Notes under the pieces: model-generated
Databases searched by the model: none
The model's input: the letters and a program-made list of their open reading frames with translations, nothing else
Told to the model about the DNA's origin: nothing
DNA from: Variovorax sp. SG517
GTDB taxonomy: Bacteria; Pseudomonadota; Gammaproteobacteria; Burkholderiales; Burkholderiaceae_C
Direction: 5' to 3'
Assembly: GCF_013376045.1 (NCBI RefSeq)
Contig: NZ_JABMJG010000001.1
Span: forward strand, 372,001-436,000
Length of the DNA: 64,000 nt
Program-made: the position numbers and the translations under genes
In this document: piece after piece, positions 8,921 through 16,906 of the stretch
Layout: each line of letters starts with the position of its first letter
How positions within the stretch are numbered: the first letter of the stretch is position 1

Positions 8921-9039
8921 GCTCCCTCTCCCCTGGGGGAGAGGGTTGGGGTGAGGGCCTGCGGCCTTCAAACAAACGCGGCGGCCAGATCGACCGCCGT
9001 TGCCCTCACCCCCGCCCTCTCCCCGAGGGGAGAGGGAGC
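8921..9039. repeat. Inverted pair of 38-nt REP-like hairpin units between urtA and urtB
   Basis: Unit 1 (8921-8958) and unit 2 (9002-9039) are reverse complements with 3 mismatches over 38 nt. Each contains its own hairpin of the CCCTCTCCCC/GGGGAGAGGG type followed by a GGTGAGGGC tail. The two units together could fold into one long cruciform. The arrangement resembles BIME-type REP pairs. It lies inside the urt operon, downstream of the urtA stop at 9063. Confidence 0.8.
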
Positions 9040-9062
9040 AAGGCAAGGGGCTTGTCGATCAA

Positions 9063-10331
9063 TTACATCGACTTGCCAGCCGGATAGTCCGGCTTCTTGT
9101 CGTTGCCCTCGATGTACGGGCTCCACGGCTTGGCCTTGACCGGGCCCGGCGTCTTCCACACCACGTTGAACTGGCCGTCGGCCTTGATCTCGCCGATGAA
9201 CACGCTCTTGTGCAGGTGGTGGTTCTTCTCGTCCATCTTCGAGACGATGCCCGAGGGAGCGGTGAAGGTCTGGCCGGCCATGGCGGCGATCACCTTGTCG
9301 GTGTCGGTCGACTTGGCCTTCTCGACCGCCTGCTTCCACATGTGGATGCCGATCCAGGTGGCTTCCATCGGGTCGTTGGTGAGCGGCTTGTCCTTGTGGC
9401 CGGCGATGTTCTTGGCCTTGGCGTATTCGCTCCACTGCTTGATGAAGGCGGTGTTGGTCGGGTTCTTGATCGACATGAAGTAGTTCCATGCGGCCAGGTG
9501 GCCCACCAGCGGCTTGGTGTCGACGCCGCGCAGTTCTTCCTCGCCCACCGAGAAGGCGACCACCGGCACGTCCTTGGCCTTCAGGCCGGCGTTGCCGAGT
9601 TCCTTGTAGAAGGGCACGTTGGAGTCGCCGTTGATGGTCGAGACCACTGCCGTCTTGCCGCCGGCCGAGAACTTCTTGATGTCGGCGACGATGGTCTGGT
9701 AGTCGCTGTGGCCGAAGGGGGTGTACTTCTCGTCGATGTCCGATTCCTTCACGCCCTTGCTCTTGAGGTAGGCGCGCAGGATCTTGTTGGTGGTGCGGGG
9801 GTAGACGTAGTCGGTGCCCAGCAGCACCCAGCGCTTGGCGCCGCCGCCTTCCTTGCTCATCAGGTAGTCGACGGCCGGAATGGCCTGCTGGTTGGGCGCT
9901 GCGCCCGTGTAGAACACGTTCTTCGAGAGCTCTTCACCCTCGTACTGCACGGGGTAGAACAGCAGGCCGTTCATTTCCTCGACCACCGGCAGCACCGACT
10001 TGCGCGACACCGAGGTCCAGCAGCCGAAGATGACCGACACCTTGTCCTGGCCGAGCAGCTGCTTGGTCTTCTCGGCGAACAGCGGCCAGTTGGAGGCCGG
10101 GTCGACCACCACGGGCTCGAGCTGCTTGCCCAGCACGCCGCCCTTCTTGTTGATGTCGTCGATCGCCATCAGCACCGTGTCCTTCAACACGGTTTCCGAG
10201 ATGGCCATCGTGCCCGACAGCGAGTGCAGCACGCCGACCTTGATGGTGTCGGCGGCGAATGCGGGCGCAGCAGAAATGCTGGCCAGCGCGACGGCGGCGG
10301 TGAGCGCCTTGAGTGTGAAACGACGTTGCAT
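9063..10331 (-). CDS. urtA: Urea ABC transporter substrate-binding protein UrtA
   Basis: About 422 residues. A cleavable signal peptide ends near AAPAFA, followed by DTIKVGVLHSLSGTMAISE, the conserved start of UrtA/AmiC-type periplasmic binding proteins, and later GCWTSVSRKSVLPVVEE and LFYPVQYEGEE, both typical of the urea/amide receptors. Length is normal. ATG 10331 has GGAG nearby. First gene of urtABCDE; a small palindrome (TACGCC/GGCGTA) lies upstream near 10430. It delivers urea to UrtBC in the periplasm. Confidence 0.93.
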   Translation of the reverse strand: MQRRFTLKALTAAVALASISAAPAFAADTIKVGVLHSLSGTMAISETVLKDTVLMAIDDINKKGGVLGKQLEPVVVDPASNWPLFAEKTKQLLGQDKVSVIFGCWTSVSRKSVLPVVEEMNGLLFYPVQYEGEELSKNVFYTGAAPNQQAIPAVDYLMSKEGGGAKRWVLLGTDYVYPRTTNKILRAYLKSKGVKESDIDEKYTPFGHSDYQTIVADIKKFSAGGKTAVVSTINGDSNVPFYKELGNAGLKAKDVPVVAFSVGEEELRGVDTKPLVGHLAAWNYFMSIKNPTNTAFIKQWSEYAKAKNIAGHKDKPLTNDPMEATWIGIHMWKQAVEKAKSTDTDKVIAAMAGQTFTAPSGIVSKMDEKNHHLHKSVFIGEIKADGQFNVVWKTPGPVKAKPWSPYIEGNDKKPDYPAGKSM

Positions 10332-10447
10332 GTTGACTCCTGCTCCGGGGTGGTTGAACCTTTTCGACAGCCTTGGCTGGCGTGGGAGGGAGTCTGCGGA
10401 ATGCACCACAAAGGGGAAATACGCCGGGTGGCGTACACGGAAGGTAT

Positions 10448-11128
10448 TCAGGCCGGTGGACGGCTGCCGGAAGCCGGCTTCCCCTTCTCCGGTTTGGAGG
10501 CGCGAGTGCACATTTCTTCGAGAAAGCCCGGCTCCAGCCTGTCGCGGTTGGATTCGGCCTTTCGGGCCCAAGCGCAGGCATTGGCGAAATCGTTCTTTAG
10601 GTAGTACGTGAAGGCCATGTTGGAACTCGCGTTGCGCGCCGCCGGCGAGATCTGGAGCGCTTTTTTCAGCTGGACCTGACTGGCATCGAGCCGCTTGTGC
10701 GTCATGAGAAAGTGGCCGTAGTCGACGAAGACGCCGGCATCGACCGTCGGCTTCGAGGTGGCCAACCGGAACATGCCCTCCACATCGGAAGATGGATCGT
10801 CGCGAAGCGCAAGCACCAGTGCGAAGCCGTGATAGACATTGCCGTTCTCCGGGTCCAGCAACCACGCCTGGTTGAAGCGCGCCATGGCCGTCGCCATGTC
10901 TCTCTTGCCCCAGGCAGCCCAGCCCTGCTTCAGCATCTGTTTCGCGCCCTCCGCCCGCGAGAGGCCCTGCTTCTCGATCGATGCGATGAAGTCGGCGTCG
11001 GCGTTCTTCATCTCTTCCGTCTTCGCGCGACCGCCGTACATCGGCAGCTGGTTCATCGGATGCGGATCGGCAGAGGCTGCAACGGCAGCAAGCAGCAGCA
11101 AAGTCACCAGAGTGCGGAGTCGTTTCAT
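10448..11128 (-). CDS. Exported TPR-repeat protein of unknown function
   Basis: About 226 residues from ATG 11128. A signal peptide (LRTLVTLLLLAAVAASA) leads to a mature part with several TPR-like helices: KQGWAAWGKRDMATAMARFNQAWLLDPEN, then ASQVQLKKALQISPAARNASSNMAFTYY. Basic C-terminus. TPR domains mediate protein-protein contacts, so this is probably a periplasmic or outer-membrane scaffold. It lies 116 bp upstream of urtA on the same strand, but nothing in its sequence links it to urea uptake. I do not recognise a specific family. Confidence 0.65.
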   Translation of the reverse strand: MKRLRTLVTLLLLAAVAASADPHPMNQLPMYGGRAKTEEMKNADADFIASIEKQGLSRAEGAKQMLKQGWAAWGKRDMATAMARFNQAWLLDPENGNVYHGFALVLALRDDPSSDVEGMFRLATSKPTVDAGVFVDYGHFLMTHKRLDASQVQLKKALQISPAARNASSNMAFTYYLKNDFANACAWARKAESNRDRLEPGFLEEMCTRASKPEKGKPASGSRPPA

Positions 11129-11250
11129 TCGGAGTTCCCTGAAAGTCCTTGATGGAAGAACGTTGCAGGCTAGGGAACGCCTCCTCGGCACGAACCAATG
11201 AATCAGGAAAGCATCGCTATTCGATACCTGAGGAACATCGAGGCGAGACG

Positions 11251-11568
11251 TTATGCCGGGACAGGATACTTTTTTGCGTTGAGAAGCATCTTGCTCCGCG
11301 CCGCTTCGACCACATCGATGCCGAGCTTGTCGGCGAGCTGCAGCAGGTAGAGGAAGACGTCGGCGATCTCGGTGCCGATCTCCGCGCGCTTGTCGGGCGA
11401 CAGGTCGCGGCTCTGGGCTTCGGTGAGCCACTGGAAGTGTTCGAGCAGCTCGGCCGCCTCCACCGACAGCGCGGAGGCGAGGTTCCTGGGGGAATGGAAC
11501 TGCTCCCAGTTGCGGGCCTGGGCGAAGTCGCGCAGGGCTTGGGTCAGTTGCTGCAGATCGGTGGCCAT
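11251..11568 (-). CDS. MazG-like nucleotide pyrophosphohydrolase (RS21-C6/dCTPase type)
   Basis: A 105-residue all-alpha protein. The family motif is visible as ALSVEAAELLEHFQW and later EIGTEIADVFLYLLQLADKLGID, providing the EExxE...ExxD acidic residues that bind magnesium. Members hydrolyse non-canonical or excess NTPs/dNTPs to monophosphates and pyrophosphate, as house-cleaning enzymes. A stem-loop (TCCTGTC/GACAGGA, 11574-11592) lies immediately upstream and overlaps its ribosome-binding region, which might limit translation. Confidence 0.85.
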   Translation of the reverse strand: MATDLQQLTQALRDFAQARNWEQFHSPRNLASALSVEAAELLEHFQWLTEAQSRDLSPDKRAEIGTEIADVFLYLLQLADKLGIDVVEAARSKMLLNAKKYPVPA

Positions 11569-11632
11569 GTCTGTCCTGTCTTGCGGACAGGAGAGTTTGG
11601 CATGGCCACCCTCAGCGCACGGCGCTTCGGTT

Positions 11633-13093
11633 TCAGGCCTGCCGGCTGCCGCGCCGGTGCAAGGCCGCCACCAGCAGCGCCGACACCGTCAGGTACAGCA
11701 ACGCCACCCCGAAAGCACTCGCATATGCCCCCGCATCCGGCGCATGGCCGAGCCGTCCGTAGAAAAGGATGCCGATCAGCGCCACGCCCAGCGCGTTGCT
11801 CGCCTGTTGCACCATCGAGATCACGCCCGAGGCCACGCCCGCATGCTGCGGCGGCAGGCCGGCCAGCACGGTGGAGACCAGCGGCGCCATCACCATGCCG
11901 AGCCCCGCGCCTTGCACCAGCAGCAACGGCACCATCCACGCCACGACGTGCGAGTGTCCGGGCCAGACGGCCACGTTGACGAACTGCAGCGCATGTCCCG
12001 CGGCGAGCACAAGGGCACCGAGCGCGATGGGCGGCTTGCCCCCGAAGCGGCGTGCCAGGCGCGCACCCGCCATCGACGTCGCGAAGAAACCGGCCGCCAG
12101 CGACGTGAAGACGATGCCCGAGCTGAGCGGATCGAGTGCGAGGCCCTGCTGGAGGTACAGCGCGAGTACGAAGTACAGCGAGGCGTTGCCCACGTAGAAG
12201 GCCAGCGTCGTGAGCAGGCCCATGCCGAAGCGGGCATTGGCGAGCATCACCGGAGCCACGAGCGGCGTACCGCCGCGCACGGCGAGCCGGCGCTGCTGGT
12301 ATGCAAAGGCTGCGAGCAGCGGCAGCGCGGCCGCAAGGCACAGCCAGCTCCACAGCGGCCAGCCCTGTTCGCGGCCTTCCACCAGCGGCAGCACCACTGC
12401 CGCCGAGCCCGCGGCCACCAGCAGCATGCCGACGAGGTCGAGCCTGCTGTTGCCGTTGTTCGCCAGCGGCGGAATGACGCGCGGTGCGAGCATCAGCGCC
12501 AGCAGGCCGATCGGCACGTTGATGAGAAAGCAGCTGCGCCAGGCGAGACCCGCCAGGTCGGCATGGATCAGCAGGCCGCCGACCAGCTGCCCGAGCGTCG
12601 CGCCCAGCCCCAGCGTGAGTCCATAGGCCGCGAAGGCGCGCGCCCTGTCTTCGCCGGTGTAGGCCAGGCCGATCATCGCCAGCACCTGCGGCTGCAGCAG
12701 CGCGCCGGCCAGCCCCTGCAGCACGCGTGCCGCCACCAGCAGTTCGGCGTTCGGCGCCATGCCGCAGGCGGCCGAAGCGAGCGTGAACAGCAGCAGGCCC
12801 AGCATGAACATGCGACGGCGCCCGAACAGGTCGCCGAGCCGGCCACCGGTGATCAGGCCCGCGGCGGTGGCCAGGCCGTAGCCGGCCACCACCAGCTGCA
12901 GGGTGCCCGCGCTCGCCTGCAGTTCGCGCTGCATCGACGGCAGCGCGACGTTGACGATGAAGAAGTCCAGCACCACCAGGAAGGTGCCGCTGAGCATGAC
13001 CCACAGGCTCAGCCGGCCGGGCCTTGTGGCGCCCGGGCTCTGGCTGCCGGTGGAAGAAAGCGATGCTGCCGAAGCGATGTTTGACTGCGTCAT
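11633..13093 (-). CDS. MFS drug-resistance transporter, DHA2/EmrB-QacA type
   Basis: About 486 residues with fourteen predicted membrane segments. The motif LDFFIVNVALPSMQRELQAS and the following GYGLATAAGLITGGRLGDLFGRRRMFMLG are the hallmark of the DHA2 proton-antiport family. ATG 13093 is preferred to an upstream TTG at 13132 as the first well-conserved start. It precedes no membrane-fusion partner here, so it may act as a single-component inner-membrane pump. It lies downstream of the SnoaL-like gene on the same strand and may be in the regulon of the divergent AraC regulator. Confidence 0.87.
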   Translation of the reverse strand: MTQSNIASAASLSSTGSQSPGATRPGRLSLWVMLSGTFLVVLDFFIVNVALPSMQRELQASAGTLQLVVAGYGLATAAGLITGGRLGDLFGRRRMFMLGLLLFTLASAACGMAPNAELLVAARVLQGLAGALLQPQVLAMIGLAYTGEDRARAFAAYGLTLGLGATLGQLVGGLLIHADLAGLAWRSCFLINVPIGLLALMLAPRVIPPLANNGNSRLDLVGMLLVAAGSAAVVLPLVEGREQGWPLWSWLCLAAALPLLAAFAYQQRRLAVRGGTPLVAPVMLANARFGMGLLTTLAFYVGNASLYFVLALYLQQGLALDPLSSGIVFTSLAAGFFATSMAGARLARRFGGKPPIALGALVLAAGHALQFVNVAVWPGHSHVVAWMVPLLLVQGAGLGMVMAPLVSTVLAGLPPQHAGVASGVISMVQQASNALGVALIGILFYGRLGHAPDAGAYASAFGVALLYLTVSALLVAALHRRGSRQA

Positions 13094-13157
13094 GATGGAT
13101 TCGAGTGTTGGAAGGAAGCAGCGCGGGGGCAATGACCTCGGAGGTCATCGGCCAGGT

Positions 13158-13562
13158 TCAGGCGGCGGGCGTGGGCAGGATGAACTGATAGTCCGTGGCG
13201 ATGCGGCCGTCTTCGGCCAGCACCAGGAACTCCAGCCCGAGCGCGGCCACCGGACCGCCCGCGGCCGGGACCATGTGCCAATGGAACATCACCGCGTCGT
13301 GCAGGAACTGAGCTTCGCCCGCGCGGACGAAGCGAAACCCGGCGTCGCGCACGTTCTTCTCATGCGAGCCGGTGACGCGCTGCTGCAGCGCCTCGTGGCC
13401 CTTGGCCTGCAGCGTGCGCACGTAGTGCTCGCCGTCGGGCACCCAGAGGCTGGCGATGGCGGCGCGGCGCGCCTCGGCATCGGGTTCGTTCCAGACGGCG
13501 ACGTAGCGGTCGGCGAGTTGGGTGAAGTCGGTGAAAACGGTGAGATCGGTCCTGGTGTTCAT
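13158..13562 (-). CDS. SnoaL/NTF2-like protein
   Basis: A 134-residue alpha+beta-barrel protein. LADRYVAVWNEPDAEARRAAI, LWVPDGEHYVRTLQAKGHEAL and a C-terminal FLVLAEDGRIATDYQFIL fit the cone-shaped SnoaL-like fold used by polyketide cyclases and many small-molecule isomerases or binders. No catalytic assignment is possible from sequence alone. AGGAG precedes ATG 13562. It is divergent from the AraC-type regulator at 13682 across 119 bp, a typical regulator/target layout. Confidence 0.75.
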   Translation of the reverse strand: MNTRTDLTVFTDFTQLADRYVAVWNEPDAEARRAAIASLWVPDGEHYVRTLQAKGHEALQQRVTGSHEKNVRDAGFRFVRAGEAQFLHDAVMFHWHMVPAAGGPVAALGLEFLVLAEDGRIATDYQFILPTPAA

Positions 13563-13681
13563 GGCCTGCTCCTGCTGGTTCTTGAATGAGTGAGGCCGCA
13601 GTTTCTGCCGCCGGCACTGGACAGTGAATGCCCAGGAGGCCGAAAATCTTGTCCATTCGTCCACCGCTGAAGGAGCTTTCG

Positions 13682-14611
13682 ATGGACCCGCTCGACGACA
13701 TCTTTGCCGCCATGAGGGTGCAGAGCGCCCTGTATGCCCGCCTCGAGGCCGGGGCGCCCTGGGGCGTGAGCCTGGCGGGCGGCGAGAGCGTACGCTTCGG
13801 CCTCGTGGTGCGCGGCGGCTGCCTGCTCGAGATCGATGGCATGGCGCAGCCGGTGGCGCTGGCGGCGGGCGACTGCTATGTGCTGGCGCATGGCACGCCT
13901 TACATCCTGCGCGACCATCCGAACACGCCGACCGTGAGCTGCGCCTCCGTCGTGCGCGACCGCATCGGCGGGCTGGTGGAACTCGGCGGCACGGGCACGG
14001 CGGCTTCGGTGATCTGCGGCTGGTTCCACTTCGACCAGCGCGCCGCGCGGCCGCTGCTCGATCTGCTGCCGGTGCTACTGCACGTGAAGATGGAACAGGC
14101 CCGCGCCCTTGCGCTGCAAGGCACGCTGCAGCTGCTGGCCATGGAAACCGGCGAGCCGGGCCTGGGTTCCAGCCTGCTCGTGAGCCGGCTGGCCGACATC
14201 GTGTTCGTTCAGGCGGTGCGCGCGCACGTCGCGGCCAATGCCGAATCGCAGACGGGCTGGCTGGCCGCGCTGGCCGATGCCCGCATCGGCCCCGCGCTGC
14301 GCGCGATGCACAAGGAAATCTCGCACGACTGGACGGTGGAGGCACTCGCCGCCGTCGCGAACCTGTCGCGCTCGGCCTTCGCACAGCGTTTTCGCGAGCG
14401 GGTGGGACAGGCGCCGCTGGAGTACCTCACGCAATGGCGCATGTTCAAGGCCGGCAACATGCTGGGGCAAGGCAACGCTGCCATGGGGGCGATCGCCGCG
14501 GCGGTGGGCTACGAGTCGGAAGCGGCGTTCAGCAAGGCCTTCAAGCGCAGCAAGGGGATGGCGCCCAGTGCGTGGCGGGCTGCGGCGCGCGAAGGAGCGG
14601 TCGCCGCATAG
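13682..14611 (+). CDS. AraC-family transcriptional regulator with cupin sensor
   Basis: About 309 residues from ATG 13682, preceded by GAAGGAG. The N-terminal cupin part (FGLVVRGGCLLEIDGM, LAAGDCYVLAHGTPY) resembles the Cupin_6 ligand-binding domain. The C-terminal AraC double helix-turn-helix is clear: WTVEALAAVANLSRSAFAQR and AAVGYESEAAFSKAFKRSKG. It probably controls the divergent SnoaL-like/MFS pair; the inducer is unknown. Confidence 0.88.
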   Translation: MDPLDDIFAAMRVQSALYARLEAGAPWGVSLAGGESVRFGLVVRGGCLLEIDGMAQPVALAAGDCYVLAHGTPYILRDHPNTPTVSCASVVRDRIGGLVELGGTGTAASVICGWFHFDQRAARPLLDLLPVLLHVKMEQARALALQGTLQLLAMETGEPGLGSSLLVSRLADIVFVQAVRAHVAANAESQTGWLAALADARIGPALRAMHKEISHDWTVEALAAVANLSRSAFAQRFRERVGQAPLEYLTQWRMFKAGNMLGQGNAAMGAIAAAVGYESEAAFSKAFKRSKGMAPSAWRAAAREGAVAA

Positions 14612-14632
14612 AGCCCTTCCCCCCGCCCTTCT

Positions 14633-15685
14633 TCAGGCCTTCTTGAGGCTTCCAGCGGCCTTGAACTGCGCGGCGGCAAAAGCCCAGGTCATGCGCGTGG
14701 CATCGGGCCCCTCGGGGTCGCTGAACAGCAACTTCGGCGCCCCGCCGCTCCACGAATGGCCAAGCCCCGCGATCTCGCACAGCGTGACGAGCGTGCGTCC
14801 CTTGCGCCTGAAGTCGGTCACCCGCATCGCGCGGCGCTTGCCGCGTTGCACCTCGCGCGTCAACCCGGGCCGCGCGCCCACGGCAGTGGCCCACACCGCA
14901 GCGCTGCTGACGGCATTGCTCGGCGCGACCACCGCATCGGCATCGCCGTGCAGCACCAGCATCGGCGGCAGGGTGGTGAAGACGGCTGCGGCGCCCATCG
15001 CCTTGCCGACGGCCGTGGTGGGCATGGGCGGCACGTGCTCGCCGCGCATCGCGCCCAGCGCCGTGGCGGGCGACTTCGCCGCGCCGGGCGCCACGCCCGA
15101 ATGCATCACGACGGCGCGGAAGCGGTTCGGATAGCGCGTCGCGAGCAGCGCCGCCATGCTCGCGCCGGCGGAAAGGCCGGCCAGCGCCACGCGATCGCGG
15201 TCGACGGGATAGAGCATGCAGGCCTGGTCGACGGCGGCCATCAGCGTGGCGGCCTCGGCGTCGGCCTTGCCGGAGCGGCGCTCGTACCAGTTCCAGCAGC
15301 CCTGCGGATGGGCGATGCGGTCCTGTTCGGGATAGAGCACCAGGAAGCGCTGCCGCACGGCCAGCGCGTTCATGCGGGTGCTCGCGGCGAAGTCGCGCCC
15401 GGTCTGGCCGCAGCCGTGCAGCATGACCATGAGCGGCAGGCGCTCGCCGGGTGCGAGTTGCAGCCCGGCCGGCCGGAACAGGTGATAGCCCCGGGCTCCG
15501 CCCGCCCCTACCGCCACACCGCTGAGCCAGTCGCCGCGGCCCGGCGGCGGCTTGAGCCGCTTCGCGGTCGCGCGCTGCACCTGCCCCGCCACGCGCTTGC
15601 TGTTGCTCAGCGTGAGCCGCGTCAGCGCCTTGAGGTTTCGCTCATAGGCACGGGCAAAAACGGAAGCGGTGGAACGACGGGCCAT
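14633..15685 (-). CDS. PHB depolymerase-family esterase
   Basis: About 350 residues. Alpha/beta-hydrolase features: oxyanion region PLMVMLHGCGQTGRDFA, nucleophile elbow GLSAGASMAA (serine in G-L-S-A-G), aspartate in LHGDADAVV and histidine in AGLGHSWSGG. This matches the extracellular-type PHB depolymerase/feruloyl esterase group (Esterase_phd). No obvious signal peptide is seen, since the N-terminus is basic (RRSTASVFARAYERNLK), so an intracellular or non-classically exported enzyme is possible. Substrate may be a polyester oligomer or aromatic ester. It is convergent with the AraC gene. Confidence 0.82.
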   Translation of the reverse strand: MARRSTASVFARAYERNLKALTRLTLSNSKRVAGQVQRATAKRLKPPPGRGDWLSGVAVGAGGARGYHLFRPAGLQLAPGERLPLMVMLHGCGQTGRDFAASTRMNALAVRQRFLVLYPEQDRIAHPQGCWNWYERRSGKADAEAATLMAAVDQACMLYPVDRDRVALAGLSAGASMAALLATRYPNRFRAVVMHSGVAPGAAKSPATALGAMRGEHVPPMPTTAVGKAMGAAAVFTTLPPMLVLHGDADAVVAPSNAVSSAAVWATAVGARPGLTREVQRGKRRAMRVTDFRRKGRTLVTLCEIAGLGHSWSGGAPKLLFSDPEGPDATRMTWAFAAAQFKAAGSLKKA

Positions 15686-15740
15686 GGCGCAGTGTGAAGG
15701 CAAAGCGTCTACGGGCCAAACCGCGGCCAAATGCCAGAAA

Positions 15741-15827
15741 CACCGCGGATCCGGCTGCGCCGGTCCGCAGGTCGCCCCCTGCAAGGGGGAGGAGAAGCGA
15801 CACGAAGTGCGCGAAGCCTGGGGGTTA
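15741..15827 (-). repeat. ~88-nt dispersed intergenic repeat, copy A (abuts ppk2 stop)
   Basis: Read on the minus strand it begins CCCCCAGGCTTCGCGCAC directly after the ppk2 TAA (15825-15827), continues through a CCCCCTTGCAGGGGG stem-loop and ends in a longer hairpin around CCGGCGCAGCCGG. Closely similar copies occur at 24928-25016 (+) and 59791-59880 (-), all in the same orientation relative to the preceding gene. Confidence 0.85.
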
Positions 15828-16754
15828 GTAAATTTCAGGAACGATCATGCTCGCCGGCACGGGCTGGCGCAGGTAGTCGGCATGGCGCACGCGCTCGGGC
15901 AGCTCGACCGGCGGATGCGGCACTTCCTGGTAGGGCAGCTGCCCCAGCAGGTGGCTGATGCAGTTCAGGCGCGCCTTCTTCTTGTCGACCGCCTGCACCA
16001 CCCACCACGGCGCCTCGGGGATGTGGGTGCGCTCCAGCATGATCTCCTTCGCCTTGGTGTATTCCTCCCAGCGGCGGCGGCTCTCGAGGTCCATGGGGCT
16101 CAGCTTCCACTGCTTGAGCGGGTCGTGGATGCGGCCGAGGAAGCGCATGTGCTGCTCGTCGTCGGTGATGGAGAACCAGTACTTGATGAGCTTGATGCCC
16201 GAGCGCACGAGCATCTTCTCGAACTCGGGCACGGTGCGGAAGAACTCCTCGTACTCGTCGTCGGTGCAGAAGCCCATCACGCGCTCGACGCCGGCGCGGT
16301 TGTACCAGCTGCGATCGAACAGAACCATCTCGCCCGCGGCCGGCAGGTGCGCCACGTAGCGCTGGAAGTACCACTGGGTGCGTTCGCGGTCGTTGGGCGC
16401 CGGCAGCGCGGCCACGCGGGCCACGCGCGGGTTCAGCCGCTGGGTGATGCGCTTGATGACGCCGCCCTTGCCCGCCGCGTCGCGGCCTTCGAACAGGATG
16501 ACGACTTTCTGCTTGCTGTGCTGCACCCAGTCCTGCAGCTTGACCAGTTCGCCCTGCAGGCGGAAGAGCTCCTTGAAGTAGGCCTGGCGCGCGGCCTTGT
16601 CGGCGGAGGACGCCGCGGTGACCGAGGCGGGGTCGAGGCCGTCGATGTTGCGGTCTTCGATCTCCAGCTCGAGCTCTTCGTCGTAGCTGTCGATCAGGTC
16701 GCGGGCGATGCGTTGCATCAGGTCTTCATGGTCGGGAAGTGCGCTCGTCAGCAT
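15825..16754 (-). CDS. ppk2: Polyphosphate kinase 2
   Basis: About 309 residues, single-domain PPK2. Walker A GRDAAGKGG, the lid region NPRVARVAALPAPNDRERTQWYFQRYV and Walker B LFDRSWYNRAGVERVMGF are intact, followed by the family-typical KYWFSITDDEQHMRFLGRIHDP. These enzymes transfer phosphate between polyphosphate and nucleoside di/monophosphates; direction and nucleotide preference are not clear from sequence. ATG 16754 is used; in-frame ATG 16718 is an alternative because neither has a strong ribosome site. It is divergent from a phosphate transporter, consistent with phosphate storage. Confidence 0.92.
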   Translation of the reverse strand: MLTSALPDHEDLMQRIARDLIDSYDEELELEIEDRNIDGLDPASVTAASSADKAARQAYFKELFRLQGELVKLQDWVQHSKQKVVILFEGRDAAGKGGVIKRITQRLNPRVARVAALPAPNDRERTQWYFQRYVAHLPAAGEMVLFDRSWYNRAGVERVMGFCTDDEYEEFFRTVPEFEKMLVRSGIKLIKYWFSITDDEQHMRFLGRIHDPLKQWKLSPMDLESRRRWEEYTKAKEIMLERTHIPEAPWWVVQAVDKKKARLNCISHLLGQLPYQEVPHPPVELPERVRHADYLRQPVPASMIVPEIY

Positions 16755-16811
16755 GATGGGTAGCAGAAGAAAGAATTGAAAAGGGTGTCGAAAAGCATGC
16801 TGCTCGCCCCG

Positions 16812-16860
16812 TATGACGACTACGTGACGGTTTTTGCGCCGTTGACATGTAGTCGTCATA
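16812..16860. promoter_or_regulatory. 12-bp inverted repeat between ppk2 and pit (operator candidate)
   Basis: TATGACGACTAC (16812-16823) and its exact reverse complement GTAGTCGTCATA (16849-16860) are separated by 25 bp. A TTGACA hexamer (16842-16847) lies between the arms. The position in the divergent ppk2/pit gap suggests a dimer-bound regulator or a pair of sites acting on both genes. It does not match a clean direct-repeat Pho box. Confidence 0.5.
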
Positions 16861-16906
16861 TACGGCGAACACCATCTGGAGCCATTCCAACACCCCAGAA
16901 TCCTCC

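Noticed and set aside
15741..15827. The repeat after ppk2 as an ordinary rho-independent terminator.
   Set aside because: It has stable hairpins but no U-tract, and near-identical copies elsewhere point to a repeat family. A true terminator with T-tract follows copy B separately at 25025-25052.
16812..16860. Classical PhoB box between ppk2 and pit.
   Set aside because: Half-sites are inverted and 25 bp apart rather than 11-nt direct repeats of the CTGTCAT type, so the motif cannot be called a Pho box.
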